Position numbers and translations under genes: made by a program
Part shown: piece by piece, positions 28,078-37,551 of the stretch
Numbering within the stretch: the first letter of the stretch is position 1
Layout: each line of letters opens with the position of its first letter
Source of the DNA: Polynucleobacter ibericus
GTDB taxonomy: Bacteria; Pseudomonadota; Gammaproteobacteria; Burkholderiales; Burkholderiaceae
Reading direction: 5' to 3'
Assembly: GCF_018687955.1 (NCBI RefSeq)
Contig: NZ_CP061309.1
Location: 248,001 to 312,000 of the forward strand
Length of the DNA: 64,000 nt
Notes under the pieces: generated by a model
Database searches by the model: none
Seen by the model: the letters and a program-made list of their open reading frames with translations, nothing else
What the model was told of the DNA's origin: nothing

Positions 28078-28123
28078 TTTCATTAAATGGTCTTTGCATG
28101 TATACTGTAATCGATTGGTTACA
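28078..28123 (+). promoter_or_regulatory. Promoter and operator of HigBA-like pair
   Basis: A TATACT -10 at 28101-28106 lies 17 bases after a weak TTTCAT -35 at 28078-28083. Right at and after the -10 is the inverted repeat TGTAA-8 bases-TTACA (28106-28123), nine bases before the toxin ATG. The position fits autoregulation by the antitoxin. Predicted from sequence only. Confidence 0.5.
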
Positions 28124-28131
28124 ATTGAAGC

Positions 28132-28434
28132 ATGTATGAAATCAATAAAACAGTTGAATTTGACGTCTGGCTGAAGGCTATTCGAGACCCTTTAACTCGA
28201 GGTAGATTATTGACAAGACTGCGTAGGGCTGCATTGGGAAATTTGGGTGATGTTGCCCCAATAGCTGACGCAAATGGAATTTGGGAGATGCGAGAGCATT
28301 TTGGTGCCGGCTGGAGAATGTATTACCTAAGGCGTGGAAGGGTAGTCATCTTAATGTTGGGTGGTGGTTATAAAGCAACTCAAAATGCTGATATCAAGAA
28401 AGTTAAGAGGCTACTTCTAGCGATGGAGGATTAA
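28132..28434 (+). CDS. RelE/ParE-superfamily toxin (HigB-like)
   Basis: This 100-residue protein is of the Gp49/HigB-like addiction-module killer family. FDVWLKAIRDPLTRGRLLTR and the core EMREHFGAGWRMYYLRRG and VVILMLGGGYKATQ are diagnostic. Toxins of this family usually cleave mRNA on the ribosome; the conserved basic residues near the core (Arg-Met-Tyr-Tyr) are in place. It is followed directly by its antitoxin gene (adjacent, no gap). Toxin-first order is typical of higBA-like modules. Confidence 0.87.
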   Translation: MYEINKTVEFDVWLKAIRDPLTRGRLLTRLRRAALGNLGDVAPIADANGIWEMREHFGAGWRMYYLRRGRVVILMLGGGYKATQNADIKKVKRLLLAMED

Positions 28435-28737
28435 ATGAAAAATACAAAAAAGATCAAAATAAAAGATTTACCTAAATTTGATGTTGTAGATTATTTAAAA
28501 ACAGAGGCGGATATCGCTGGATATTTGACTGCTGTATTGGAAGATGGAGATCCTGCATTATTTGTTGCAGCAATTGGCGACATTGCTAGGGCAAAAGGAA
28601 TGACTGCCATTGCCAAAAAGAGTGGGGTAACTAGGGAATCCCTTTATAGAGCCTTGAAAATTGAAGCACGCCCACGATTTGAGACGGTAACCAGAGTCAT
28701 ACATGCCTTGGGTATGAAATTAAGTGTTCATGCATAA
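28435..28737 (+). CDS. HTH antitoxin of HigBA-like pair
   Basis: This 100-residue protein has a C-terminal XRE-like helix-turn-helix (GMTAIAKKSGVTRESLYRAL) and the usual N-terminal FDVVDYLKTEADIAGYLTAVLEDGD block of addiction-module antidote proteins (TIGR02684 type). It binds and neutralises the toxin encoded just upstream and probably represses the shared promoter. The gene ends at the foot of a strong bidirectional terminator. Confidence 0.87.
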   Translation: MKNTKKIKIKDLPKFDVVDYLKTEADIAGYLTAVLEDGDPALFVAAIGDIARAKGMTAIAKKSGVTRESLYRALKIEARPRFETVTRVIHALGMKLSVHA

Positions 28738-28764
28738 AAAAAGGACTGCAATGCAGTCCTTTTT
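28738..28764. terminator. Bidirectional intrinsic terminator
   Basis: AAAAAGGACTGC / GCAGTCCTTTTT with a three-base AAT loop. It lies between the antitoxin stop (28737) and the convergent adk stop (28781) and has U-tracts in both directions. Confidence 0.9.
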
Positions 28765-28780
28765 GCTGATGCCGATTAAA

Positions 28781-29494
<714 letters not shown>

Positions 29495-29570
29495 TTAATT
29501 GCTTATTGCCTAGGATTATCCCCGAGAAGCATGGCAATAATAATGATTTTGTTTTGAAGTCTGAATCAGA

Positions 29571-30335
29571 CTAGGGGCGGCCCAGTAACTGACGCACTCT
29601 TTCCAGGTCTTCTGGGGTATCAACGCCTGCTGGAGGGGCCTCTGGCGCAATATGAACCGCAATACGGTATCCATTCCAAAGGGCGCGCAGTTGCTCTAGG
29701 GCTTCCGCTTGTTCTGGGGGAGCTGGCTCAAGGCGGCTGTAGGCTTGTAAGAAATCCGCTCGATAGCCATAGATCCCCAGATGACGTAAATGCTCGGTGG
29801 TTTGCTTAACTTGAGCATCTCTGACAAAAGGAATGGGCGCTCTTGAGAAATAAAGTGCCTCTCCAGAGCGATTCAGGACAACTTTCACCACATTCGGATT
29901 ATTAATCTCTGTAGCATCGGTAATTGGAACGGCGACGGTGGAGATTGCGCACTCCGCATGCTCTGCCAGAGTGCTGGCAACTTGATTGATGAGCTCTGGC
30001 GGAATCAGCGGTTCATCACCCTGAACATTGACTACCAAGGCATTGCTGGGAAGTTTGAGTAATTGCGCGACTTCCGCAATGCGATCAGTGCCAGTTGGGT
30101 GTTCAGCACTAGTGAGCAAGCATTCAATCCGAAACTCATTACAAGCCGCTTGAATTTCTGGTGAGTCAGTAGCTACTACAACGCTGTGTGCGAGAGACAA
30201 CTTGGCACGCTCTGCCACTCGAATGACCATCGGTTTACCGCCAATATCCGCTAATGGTTTGCGCGGCAAGCGAGTGGATCCCAGTCTCGCTGGGATGACC
30301 ACTAAAAAATCTGGAGCCTTAAGAGAAGCGTTCAT
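29571..30335 (-). CDS. kdsB: 3-deoxy-manno-octulosonate cytidylyltransferase
   Basis: Activates Kdo to CMP-Kdo for LPS inner core. The N-terminal VVIPARLGSTRLPRKPLADIGG is the nucleotide-binding signature (seen in parts). VQGDEPLIPP carries the metal-binding Asp, and HLGIYGYRADFLQAY is typical near residue 190. At 254 residues it is normal. It lies between the ycaR-like gene (about 20 bases) and adk. Confidence 0.96.
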   Translation of the reverse strand: MNASLKAPDFLVVIPARLGSTRLPRKPLADIGGKPMVIRVAERAKLSLAHSVVVATDSPEIQAACNEFRIECLLTSAEHPTGTDRIAEVAQLLKLPSNALVVNVQGDEPLIPPELINQVASTLAEHAECAISTVAVPITDATEINNPNVVKVVLNRSGEALYFSRAPIPFVRDAQVKQTTEHLRHLGIYGYRADFLQAYSRLEPAPPEQAEALEQLRALWNGYRIAVHIAPEAPPAGVDTPEDLERVRQLLGRP

Positions 30336-30356
30336 TGAGGAGCTGAATTCAATCTA

Positions 30357-30536
30357 TCAGGCGAACTCATCAGCACTTAGGCTGCGCGCTTCATCCACTA
30401 ACATTACCGGCACATCATCACGAATTGGGTAAGCCAAACGATCTGCCTTACAAATAAGCTCATGCTTGTTAGCATCTAAATGCAATTGGCTTTTACATAA
30501 GGGGCAAACCAAAATATCGAGTAGTCGTTTATCCAT
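30357..30536 (-). CDS. ycaR: Trm112-like/YcaR family small protein
   Basis: This 59-residue protein of the Trm112p-like UPF0434 family has the [16 protein letters not shown] zinc-ribbon start and an [17 protein letters not shown] end. Only one CxxC and a single further Cys are visible, as in many bacterial members that do not bind zinc firmly. The start at 30536 gives the family N-terminus MDKRLLD; the frame extends upstream but is not family-like. The lpxK-ycaR-kdsB order is conserved in proteobacteria. Its role is not settled. Confidence 0.9.
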   Translation of the reverse strand: MDKRLLDILVCPLCKSQLHLDANKHELICKADRLAYPIRDDVPVMLVDEARSLSADEFA

Positions 30537-30597
30537 GATGTCTTTAGTGGGAGATAGATGAAGGGGATTACACAGTGTAGTGCTATCTGCGTTAAAC

Positions 30598-31689
30598 CTA
30601 CAAGGTGTAACGATAAGGGTCTGGTCTTTGTAGTATGGATTGCAACCATTGGGCAAAACTATCTGGGAGGTGTAGTGTCATTGGTGCTACCCAAATGCGC
30701 TCATCGGTAATACCTGCACACTTAACAGCATCTTTTTCAGTAATTAGGATGCATTGGGCATTCAGGCCCTCAAAAAACTCAGGAGTGAAGGTAGCGTGAT
30801 CTGGCAAAGGAATAGATTTGCCAGCAATGCCTTGAGCGAGAAGGTCATCAAAAAAGCGCTGAGGGTTGCCTAGAGCTGCAACGGCAGTGATCTTGTTAGG
30901 TATATAGCTATCAGCAATTTGAGAGAGTGTTTGGTGATTGCTTGGATTGATGAGTTGATAGGCGTTACCCAAATTACCTAAAAGTGAGAATGCGCGACGC
31001 CCCAGAAAGTATTCATCTTGCTGACCAATCTTGTGGATGCTATCTTTTGCTTTACCGGTAAATAGGGTTGCATCACGTTCACGTGTAGCGGGTTCACGCA
31101 AGGGGCCTGCTGGTATTAAGAAACGATTACCTTCACCACGCCCATCGCGCACCACCAATTCGATATCACGACCGCCTTCACGAGCGGGCCAACGAGCCAA
31201 GCCAGTATGTTGCAGACCATCATCACTAATGATGACATTCACATTGGGGGAGTGCTTTAGCAAAGCTCGAATACTCTGCCGACGTTTCGGAAAAACCCAA
31301 ATGGGAAATTGATTATGTGTACGTTTAGCAATTAACACTGGCTCATCACCGACCAATGCGGGATCGGAATCACTCTTGACTTGAAGAGGGGCTGGTTGTG
31401 AGGAAGAGCCATAACCTCTACTGATAATTCCGGGACTCCAGCCTAATTGTTGCAAACGTTCTGCTAATGCAATCACGATGGGCGTCTTACCAGTGCCGCC
31501 CACTCGAATGTTTCCTACGATGATGACGGGCGCAGGAGCTGGGTACTGTTTGATGAAGCCTGTATCCAAAACCAATTTTCGAATACGGAGCACTAGACCA
31601 TACAGCCAAGACAAGGGCCACAAGATCAAACTAGTGGGACCACGTCTTTCCCAGAACTTAGGTGCTTTACGGAAAAAAGAAAAGGACAT
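30598..31689 (-). CDS. lpxK: Tetraacyldisaccharide 4'-kinase
   Basis: Phosphorylates the lipid A precursor at the 4' position. The Walker A site is [12 protein letters not shown] near residue 60. An N-terminal amphipathic/membrane-associated helix precedes it. The ISDDGLQH block contains the catalytic Asp-Asp of LpxK. The ATG at 31689 gives [13 protein letters not shown], a typical LpxK start. It follows exbD by 25 bases in the exbB-exbD-lpxK-ycaR-kdsB-adk run. The protein is 363 residues, slightly above the usual 330. Confidence 0.95.
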   Translation of the reverse strand: MSFSFFRKAPKFWERRGPTSLILWPLSWLYGLVLRIRKLVLDTGFIKQYPAPAPVIIVGNIRVGGTGKTPIVIALAERLQQLGWSPGIISRGYGSSSQPAPLQVKSDSDPALVGDEPVLIAKRTHNQFPIWVFPKRRQSIRALLKHSPNVNVIISDDGLQHTGLARWPAREGGRDIELVVRDGRGEGNRFLIPAGPLREPATRERDATLFTGKAKDSIHKIGQQDEYFLGRRAFSLLGNLGNAYQLINPSNHQTLSQIADSYIPNKITAVAALGNPQRFFDDLLAQGIAGKSIPLPDHATFTPEFFEGLNAQCILITEKDAVKCAGITDERIWVAPMTLHLPDSFAQWLQSILQRPDPYRYTL

Positions 31690-31714
31690 GAAAATAGGTT
31701 TCTGAGTGCGTAGC

Positions 31715-32182
31715 TTATTTCTTGGTTTGACTGCTAAACACAACATTAGAGAGGTTGGCATCTCGCGCAGCTTCGAGTGCGCTCATTACCGCTTGATGTG
31801 GTGCTCTTGCATCGGCATCAATATTGACTTGTAAGTTACTTGCTAAATCTTTCTTATTATCAGTTTGCCCACTTAATTGCATGAGGGCGCTACTGAGTTG
31901 AGAGCGATCAGTTACTTTACCGTTAATTGCAAAGCGCCCATCTCGGCTAACAGCGATATGGATCTGCTTAACTTCTGCTTGGCTCTCGCTGCCGTTGGCA
32001 GTTGGCAATGTAATGGCTAATTCTTGATAGCGCGTGAAGGTGGTAGAAATCATTAAAAAGATCAGTACCACTAACAACACATCAATAAAAGGAATCAGAT
32101 TGATCTCTGGCTCTACAGGTGCGGTAGTGGCTCCTAGAGAAAAACGTTTGCGCGCATGCGCATGTGTTTCTAACCAGCTCAT
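31715..32182 (-). CDS. exbD: ExbD-type biopolymer transport protein
   Basis: One N-terminal membrane helix (FIDVLLVVLIFLMISTTF, with the conserved Asp in IPFIDVLL) and a periplasmic domain of about 110 residues. Total length is 155. The gene overlaps exbB by four bases (ATGA), so the two are translationally coupled. ExbBD pairs use the proton gradient, usually to energise TonB; no TonB is in the window. In Burkholderiales this pair is commonly placed next to lpxK, which suggests an envelope role. Confidence 0.9.
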   Translation of the reverse strand: MSWLETHAHARKRFSLGATTAPVEPEINLIPFIDVLLVVLIFLMISTTFTRYQELAITLPTANGSESQAEVKQIHIAVSRDGRFAINGKVTDRSQLSSALMQLSGQTDNKKDLASNLQVNIDADARAPHQAVMSALEAARDANLSNVVFSSQTKK

Positions 32183-32826
32183 GAAGCGGAATCAGTCGGA
32201 TACAGTTTTTTAAAGATTTGACGAGTAAATTCTTCGCACTCGCGTTGACGTTGATTTGCCATAGCGCGCAAACCTCGCCATGCCGCTAATGCAGGAATTG
32301 CAATCAACAATCCAAAGGCAGTGTTATATAAAGCAACAGAAATGCCATGAGCTAATTGCTGAGGGCTGCCGGCTGCACCATTGATCGCGCCTTGACTACC
32401 GAAGATCTCAATCATGCCAACTACAGTGCCAAATAAACCGAGTAAGGGTGCAATAGTGGCAATCGTAGCCAGTGCACCAAGATAGCGATCTAACTTCAGC
32501 CAAGTGCTTTGAGCAGTTGCTTGAAGTTCTTCTAAAGCGCTTTCAGCGCTGCTGCCACTGAGCTTTTCTCTGAGAGTGCATGCCAGCAGTGGACTAGCTG
32601 GAGAGAGTTGCGCTAACTCAGCTAACTGTAACTCGCTTACTGTAGAGCCAGCTTTAGAGTTAACCATTTGATTGGTAAGGGAAAAGGCGGTTTCTAGACA
32701 GTTTTTGGGAAAAATATGGGTCTGACGTAGATACCAGCAACGCTCCAAGGCGATTGCTAAGCCCAAAATAGAAATAACAAGAAGGGGCCAAATAGGCCAG
32801 CCAGCGGATAGTAAGATGGAGTACAT
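32179..32826 (-). CDS. exbB: ExbB-type biopolymer transport protein
   Basis: This MotA/TolQ/ExbB proton channel subunit of 215 residues has three helices: about 8-27, about 110-135 and about 155-180. APLLGLFGTVVGMIEIF is the family signature, and the third helix contains GLLIAIPALAAW. It is followed by exbD with a four-base overlap. It is divergent from xseA, with 313 bases between their starts that hold two DnaA-box-like sites. Confidence 0.9.
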   Translation of the reverse strand: MYSILLSAGWPIWPLLVISILGLAIALERCWYLRQTHIFPKNCLETAFSLTNQMVNSKAGSTVSELQLAELAQLSPASPLLACTLREKLSGSSAESALEELQATAQSTWLKLDRYLGALATIATIAPLLGLFGTVVGMIEIFGSQGAINGAAGSPQQLAHGISVALYNTAFGLLIAIPALAAWRGLRAMANQRQRECEEFTRQIFKKLYPTDSAS

Positions 32827-33139
32827 AAGCTCAGTACTTTAGCTGAATTAAAAAGCCTGTTTCGGAAAGCGTGCCTGTGGATAACTCTGTGCAAAACTTT
32901 TTTGGATTTGCGCTGTAAGTCCTTGATTGATGGTGAAACCAGTGATTAATTGCTAGAACAGCGTTTTTTGAAGTTGATTAATTATTATATAAATCAAGGG
33001 CTTAGTATTGCTTTGTTGGATTTATGAGACGTTTTGGGTCAGTAATTACTTACTTATGAGTATTCAACCTAGGGCGTATTGGTGTCTGTGGATATTTATT
33101 GGCGCCTAAGCCTGATGGGTGCGAGATTGAAGAGAAAAA
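32827..33139. other. Intergenic region exbB/xseA with two DnaA-box-like sites
   Basis: This 313-base divergent region contains TGTGGATAA at 32876-32884 (exact complement of the TTATCCACA DnaA box) and TGTGGATAT at 33087-33095. Between them lies an A/T-rich stretch around 32978-32994. The region presumably also carries the exbB and xseA promoters. No gene is seen in it. Confidence 0.5.
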
Positions 33140-34351
33140 ATGTCGGAAATATCAAAGGAAATTCTGAGTGTTGGCGATCTCAACCGCGCCATTGCCGCAT
33201 CTTTGGAGGAGCGCTTTGATACGGTCTGGGTAAGCGGGGAGATTTCGAACTTCAAGGCTTATGACAGCGGCCATTGGTATTTCTCTTTAAAGGACGAAGA
33301 AGGTCAAATTCGCTGCGTGATGTTCCGGGGCCGTAATGGCCAGGTTGGGTTTATGCCGCAATCCGGAGATTTGGTTGAAGTCAGCGCTAATCTGGGCATG
33401 TATGTCCCGCGCGGAGATATACAGCTAACCATTCATACCCTGCGTCGCGCAGGCATGGGTGGTTTATACGAAGCCTTCCTCAAGCTCAAAGCCAAACTTG
33501 CCAAAGAGGGCTTATTTGATGAAGACCGTAAACGAGAGATTCCAACGCATCCTAGATCAATTGGCATCATCACATCTCCTCAAGCCGCAGCGCTAAAAGA
33601 TGTCTTGAGTACATTAGCAAGAAGAGCGCCACATATTCCAGTTGTGATTTATCCAACGCTTGTGCAAGGTCCAGACGCACCCGCCGGAATTATTGCCGCA
33701 CTAAAAGCAGCTGAAAAAGAAAATGTGGTGGATGTCATTTTGCTGGTACGTGGTGGTGGCAGCATTGAAGATCTCTGGGCATTTAATGATGAGCAATTGG
33801 CGTATGCAATTGCAGATTCATCGATACCAGTAGTCAGCGGTGTTGGTCATGAGACTGATTTCACAATCGCTGACTTTGTATCTGATCTGCGTGCACCTAC
33901 ACCAACGGGCGCTGCTGAATTAGCGGCACCCCGCAGAGATCAAATGTTGCAAGAGTTAGATGCCATCATGCAAGCATTGACACAACGCATTAACCAGCGC
34001 GTAGAACGTGAAGCACAAACCTTGGATCAATTAGCCCTGCGACTTAGTCATGCCTTACCTAATCCAGATCGTATGCGTGAGCAAATACAAGGTTGGCAAC
34101 AACGCCTGAACCAAGCCTGGTCTGTACGCATGGATAACTGGAAACGCAATCAAACGCATTATCAATCTCAATTAGAAATGCTGAACCCTCAGAGAACATT
34201 AGAGCGGGGATATGCGGTGATATTGAGTAAAGAAAACGATCAATTACATGCTGTACGCAAACCAAGCGAGCTTAATACAGAGCTCGCCTTTGAGATAAAG
34301 CTAGCCGAGGGTCAAGCGGAGGTCCAGTTCTCAGAAGTGCTCAGAAAATAG
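33140..34351 (+). CDS. xseA: Exodeoxyribonuclease VII large subunit
   Basis: Single-strand exonuclease subunit that forms a complex with XseB. An OB-fold N-terminal domain (to about residue 100, with VWVSGEISNFKAY) is followed by the catalytic domain. IGIITSPQAAALKDVL, DVILLVRGGGSIEDLW and GHETDFTIADFVSDLRAPTPT are all family signatures (shown in parts). A coiled-coil C-terminal part follows. Length 403 is a little short. The small subunit gene is not in the window. It is followed by the YefM/YoeB pair 60 bases on. Confidence 0.95.
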   Translation: MSEISKEILSVGDLNRAIAASLEERFDTVWVSGEISNFKAYDSGHWYFSLKDEEGQIRCVMFRGRNGQVGFMPQSGDLVEVSANLGMYVPRGDIQLTIHTLRRAGMGGLYEAFLKLKAKLAKEGLFDEDRKREIPTHPRSIGIITSPQAAALKDVLSTLARRAPHIPVVIYPTLVQGPDAPAGIIAALKAAEKENVVDVILLVRGGGSIEDLWAFNDEQLAYAIADSSIPVVSGVGHETDFTIADFVSDLRAPTPTGAAELAAPRRDQMLQELDAIMQALTQRINQRVEREAQTLDQLALRLSHALPNPDRMREQIQGWQQRLNQAWSVRMDNWKRNQTHYQSQLEMLNPQRTLERGYAVILSKENDQLHAVRKPSELNTELAFEIKLAEGQAEVQFSEVLRK

Positions 34352-34364
34352 TCATATTGCAGTC

Positions 34365-34406
34365 TTGACAAAGCGTACGCTTTTACGTACTATGTGCTCT
34401 GGAGGT
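34365..34406 (+). promoter_or_regulatory. Near-consensus promoter, operator and ribosome site of YefM/YoeB pair
   Basis: TTGACA at 34365-34370 and TACTAT at 34388-34393, spaced by exactly 17 bases, form an almost ideal sigma70 promoter. The perfect palindrome AGCGTACGCT (34372-34381) lies inside the spacer and is the probable operator. GGAGGT at 34401-34406 is a strong ribosome-binding site, four bases before the ATG. A strong promoter with an embedded palindrome suggests tight autorepression. Confidence 0.85.
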
Positions 34407-34410
34407 CATT

Positions 34411-34653
34411 ATGACAACTATCACTGCAAGTGAAGCTAGAGCAGGACTTTATCGCTTGATTGATCAGGCGGCAGAGTCCCATAAACCTGTGACGATTTCT
34501 GGAAAGCGGGCTAACGCCGTGCTGATTTCTGAAGAGGACTGGAGTGCCATTCAGGAGACGCTATATCTCATGGCGATACCTGGAATGCGTGAGTCCATTA
34601 AAGATGCGATGGCCGAACCATTATCAAAGAGTAAAAGGGTATTGAAGTGGTGA
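34411..34653 (+). CDS. YefM/Phd-family antitoxin
   Basis: This 80-residue protein has the Phd/YefM DNA-binding domain: TITASEARAGLYRLIDQA at the N-terminus, PVTISGKRANAVLISEEDW in the middle. A C-terminal segment (PGMRESIKDAMAEPL) wraps and inhibits the toxin in the family. It probably represses its own promoter. The stop overlaps the toxin start by seven bases. Antitoxin-first order is usual for YefM-YoeB. Confidence 0.9.
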   Translation: MTTITASEARAGLYRLIDQAAESHKPVTISGKRANAVLISEEDWSAIQETLYLMAIPGMRESIKDAMAEPLSKSKRVLKW

Positions 34654-34913
34654 CTTGGAATTTAGTTTTTTCCAAGTACGCAATAAAAGATGCCAAAAAA
34701 TTATCTGCCGCTGGATTGAAAGAAAAGGCCCAGTCTTTACTTGAAGTTTTAGAGATAGACCCACTACAAAATCCACCACCTTACGAGAAATTAGTAGGAG
34801 ATTTAAAGGGTGCGTATTCTCGGAGAATTAATATACAACATCGTTTAGTTTATGAAGTTTTTCGCAAAGAAAAAACAGTTCGAGTATTGAGAATGTGGAC
34901 TCATTACGATTAA
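34647..34913 (+). CDS. YoeB/Txe-family toxin
   Basis: This 88-residue RelE-superfamily ribosome-dependent endoribonuclease has the C-terminal block INIQHRLVYEVFRKEKTVRVLRM and ends in HYD; in YoeB the catalytic Glu, Arg, His and Tyr lie in this area. LVGDLKGAYSRRI is another family motif. GTG starts at 34647 or 34650 are possible, both overlapping the antitoxin stop. It is convergent with murB (4-base gap). Confidence 0.9.
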   Translation: MVTWNLVFSKYAIKDAKKLSAAGLKEKAQSLLEVLEIDPLQNPPPYEKLVGDLKGAYSRRINIQHRLVYEVFRKEKTVRVLRMWTHYD

Positions 34914-34917
34914 GTAT

Positions 34918-35955
34918 TTAAAAAATATTGGGCTCAATGTGTAAAGTCACGCCAAACTGGTCGTGCACTTTATCTTGAATACATTTAGCAAGACCCAAAA
35001 TATCTTGGGCTGTGCCACCACCATAATTCACTAGCACTAGAGCTTGGTTTTCATATACGCCAACAGCACCCATGCGATTACCTTTAAAGCCGCACTGATC
35101 TATCAGCCATCCAGCGGCTAGCTTACGCTTGCCTGGTAAATCGGGGTAAGACACTAGGCCCGTATAAGTCTTGAGAAGGGTCTCGTATTGCTCGTTAGGA
35201 ATCACCGGGTTTTGAAAGAAACTACCAGCGTTACCAATTACTTTTGGATCGGGAAGTTTTTGTGTACGAATTTTACAAACTGCCAAGAAGATATCTTCTG
35301 GACTGGGGTCGGCATTAACCGCAAACTGCTTGGCAAGATCTGCGTAATGAATGCGGGCTTGCCAAGCTTTAGGCATTTTAAAAATAACCTTTGTCACGAT
35401 AAAGCGACCGGGGTTTTGCTTAAAGTAGCTATCGCGATACGCAAAGCAGCATGCTTCTTTTGGCAGAGTGACAAAGGCATGGGCTTTGGCGTCAAAGGCT
35501 TCGATGCGATCAATGTATTCGCCGATCTCAACACCATAAGCGCCAATATTTTGTATGGGAGCAGCACCAACAGTTCCCGGAATTAAAGCCAGGTTTTCAA
35601 AACCAGGCAGATCGTTCTCTAGAGTCCAAGCAACTAGCTCATGCCAGCCCACTCCAGCACCAACCGATAAATAAGTGGCATCTTCATCGCTGGAGAGGAT
35701 TTCTTGCCCCAGAATGTTTATCAAGAGGGTCGCACCAGGAAGTGCGCTTGGCAAAATGACATTACTGCCACCACCCAATACTCGCCATTGCAGTTTTTGG
35801 TCGGCAATCCCCAACATCACTGCCGGAACTTGCTCTGGGGTGCTAATTTCATAGGCGAGTTCAGCTACGGCATCTAGGCCAAAGGTATTGCGGTGCTTGA
35901 GCCCTAAATTCGGGATCAATTTTGCAGGGGTGGACGCATTTGGGGCGCGAGTCAT
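34918..35955 (-). CDS. murB: UDP-N-acetylenolpyruvoylglucosamine reductase
   Basis: Second step of peptidoglycan precursor synthesis (NADPH reduction to UDP-MurNAc). This FAD protein of 345 residues has the VLGGGSN-like WRVLGGGSNVILP, the IPGTVGAAPIQNIGAYG block of type I MurB, and the catalytic Ser/Glu region NAGSFFQNP. The C-terminal AGWLIDQCGFKGNRMGAVGVY is typical. It is the long (E. coli-like) form. It is divergent from yajQ, and its stop almost touches the YoeB stop. Confidence 0.95.
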   Translation of the reverse strand: MTRAPNASTPAKLIPNLGLKHRNTFGLDAVAELAYEISTPEQVPAVMLGIADQKLQWRVLGGGSNVILPSALPGATLLINILGQEILSSDEDATYLSVGAGVGWHELVAWTLENDLPGFENLALIPGTVGAAPIQNIGAYGVEIGEYIDRIEAFDAKAHAFVTLPKEACCFAYRDSYFKQNPGRFIVTKVIFKMPKAWQARIHYADLAKQFAVNADPSPEDIFLAVCKIRTQKLPDPKVIGNAGSFFQNPVIPNEQYETLLKTYTGLVSYPDLPGKRKLAAGWLIDQCGFKGNRMGAVGVYENQALVLVNYGGGTAQDILGLAKCIQDKVHDQFGVTLHIEPNIF

Positions 35956-36087
35956 GCCACAATCTTATTCGTAAACGAATCTAGGGCGGTTTTTTTGGTC
36001 ATAGAGCAAGAAACTCTAGCCATGAGCATTAGAAATTCGCAAAAATAGAACTTAAACCAAATAAGCAAGATTATTGAAGGAGTTGAG

Positions 36088-36573
36088 ATGCCAACATTTG
36101 ACGTTGTTTGTGAGCCGGACATGGTGGAGCTCAAAAATGCGATTGAGCAATCAAATAAAGAAATTAGCAATCGTTTTGACTTCAAGGGCTCCGATAGCCG
36201 TGTAGAGCAAAAAGACGAGACTCTCATTTTGTTTGGCGACGATGACTTTAAGTTGGGTCAAGTGCGTGATGTTCTGATTGGCAAAATGGCAAAGCGCAAT
36301 GTGGATGTGCGCTATCTCAAAGATGACAAAACAGAAACGATTGGCAGTGATAAGCGCAAGCAAACTATGAAGATTCAAAAAGGGATTACTTCAGAGTTGG
36401 CTAAAAAAGTAGTACGTATTATCAAAGACAGCAAGCTCAAAGTGCAGGCAAGCATTCAGGGTGATGCGGTACGTGTTACTGGTGCTAAGCGTGATGACTT
36501 ACAAGAAACAATGGCACTACTTAAAAAAGAAGTAACTGAAGCGCCATTAGGCTTTAATAATTTCCGTGACTAA
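36088..36573 (+). CDS. YajQ family cyclic-di-GMP-binding protein
   Basis: This 161-residue protein of UPF0234/DUF520 starts [18 protein letters not shown], followed by the RFDFKGSDS segment. The C-terminus carries [12 protein letters not shown] and PLGFNNFRD. These are near-invariant in the family. Related proteins bind nucleotides, and Xanthomonas members bind cyclic di-GMP and regulate gene expression. It overlaps the GTG start of xerD by eight bases. Confidence 0.93.
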   Translation: MPTFDVVCEPDMVELKNAIEQSNKEISNRFDFKGSDSRVEQKDETLILFGDDDFKLGQVRDVLIGKMAKRNVDVRYLKDDKTETIGSDKRKQTMKIQKGITSELAKKVVRIIKDSKLKVQASIQGDAVRVTGAKRDDLQETMALLKKEVTEAPLGFNNFRD

Positions 36574-37492
36574 TGTTGCGTCACCTGCAATAGCCCCAGC
36601 AAGCCAAGAAGCCATTGAACGCTTCTGCGATGCTTGCTGGTTGGAAGATGGGCTTGCTCAAAATAGTTTAGCTGCATACCGTAGAGACTTATTGCTATTG
36701 GCCCAATGGCTTTATAAAGAGACTGGCGGTGATCTTTACGGCGTTACAGAAAAAGATCTCACTGCTTATATCGCTCATCGTAGAGCTGATAAAGCTACTA
36801 CTGCCAATCGACGTTTAACAGTTTTCAAACGTTTCTACCGTCATGCCCTGCGTATCAATTTAGTGAAGAGTGATCCTTGCATAGGATTACGCGCTGCTAA
36901 GCAAGCGCTGCGCTTTCCAAAAACATTAAGTGAAGATCAGGTAACGGCACTACTGAATGCGCCTGATATCGAAACGCCTTTAGGTTTGCGTGATCGCACT
37001 ATGTTAGAGCTGATGTATGCCAGTGGTTTGCGTGTTTCAGAAATCGTCTCATTAAAAACGGTGGCACTCGGTTTAAATGAGGGTGTAGTACGGGTAGTCA
37101 ATGGTAAAGGTGGTAAAGAGCGTTTAGTCCCATTTGGTGGTGAAGCAGGGCAGTGGTTAAGAAAATATTTAGCAGAAGCGCGTACTCCATTATTAGAGGG
37201 CAAAACAACAGATGCGGTATTTGTAGGTCGCCATACTGGCACCGGTTTAACTAGGCAAGCTTTTTGGGCATTGATTAAGCGTTACGCGACAGTAGCAAAT
37301 ATTCCTGTGGCCCTCTCACCCCATACCTTGCGTCATGCCTTTGCGACCCATTTACTCAATCATGGCGCCGATTTAAGGGTGGTTCAGCTGCTTTTAGGGC
37401 ATGCGGACATCTCTACTACTCAAATCTATACCCATGTGGCCAGAGAAAGACTCAAATCCATTCACCAGCAACATCATCCTCGGGGTTCTTAA
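36566..37492 (+). CDS. xerD: Tyrosine recombinase XerD
   Basis: Resolves chromosome dimers at dif together with XerC. The N-terminal SAM-like core-binding domain (residues 20-110) has [17 protein letters not shown]. The catalytic domain has the Arg in [10 protein letters not shown], the Lys in [17 protein letters not shown] (His, Arg), the LLGHAD His and the nucleophile Tyr in STTQIYTHV. The [13 protein letters not shown] segment and the HQQHHPR end fit XerD better than XerC. The GTG start overlaps yajQ. No dif site was found in the window. Confidence 0.93.
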   Translation: MTNVASPAIAPASQEAIERFCDACWLEDGLAQNSLAAYRRDLLLLAQWLYKETGGDLYGVTEKDLTAYIAHRRADKATTANRRLTVFKRFYRHALRINLVKSDPCIGLRAAKQALRFPKTLSEDQVTALLNAPDIETPLGLRDRTMLELMYASGLRVSEIVSLKTVALGLNEGVVRVVNGKGGKERLVPFGGEAGQWLRKYLAEARTPLLEGKTTDAVFVGRHTGTGLTRQAFWALIKRYATVANIPVALSPHTLRHAFATHLLNHGADLRVVQLLLGHADISTTQIYTHVARERLKSIHQQHHPRGS

Positions 37493-37551
37493 GCGCTTTC
37501 CGAGCCAAGGTTTGGCGTCTGCCTGCATTCATAAGTGTTTAAGATAGCGGT

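Noticed and set aside
32876-33095. Chromosomal replication origin
   Set aside because: Only two DnaA-like sites and no dnaA, dnaN, gyrB or rpmH nearby. Kept only as a low-interest site pair.
35188-35586. 132-codon plus-strand frame inside murB
   Set aside because: Antisense to conserved MurB blocks; no start signal or family match.
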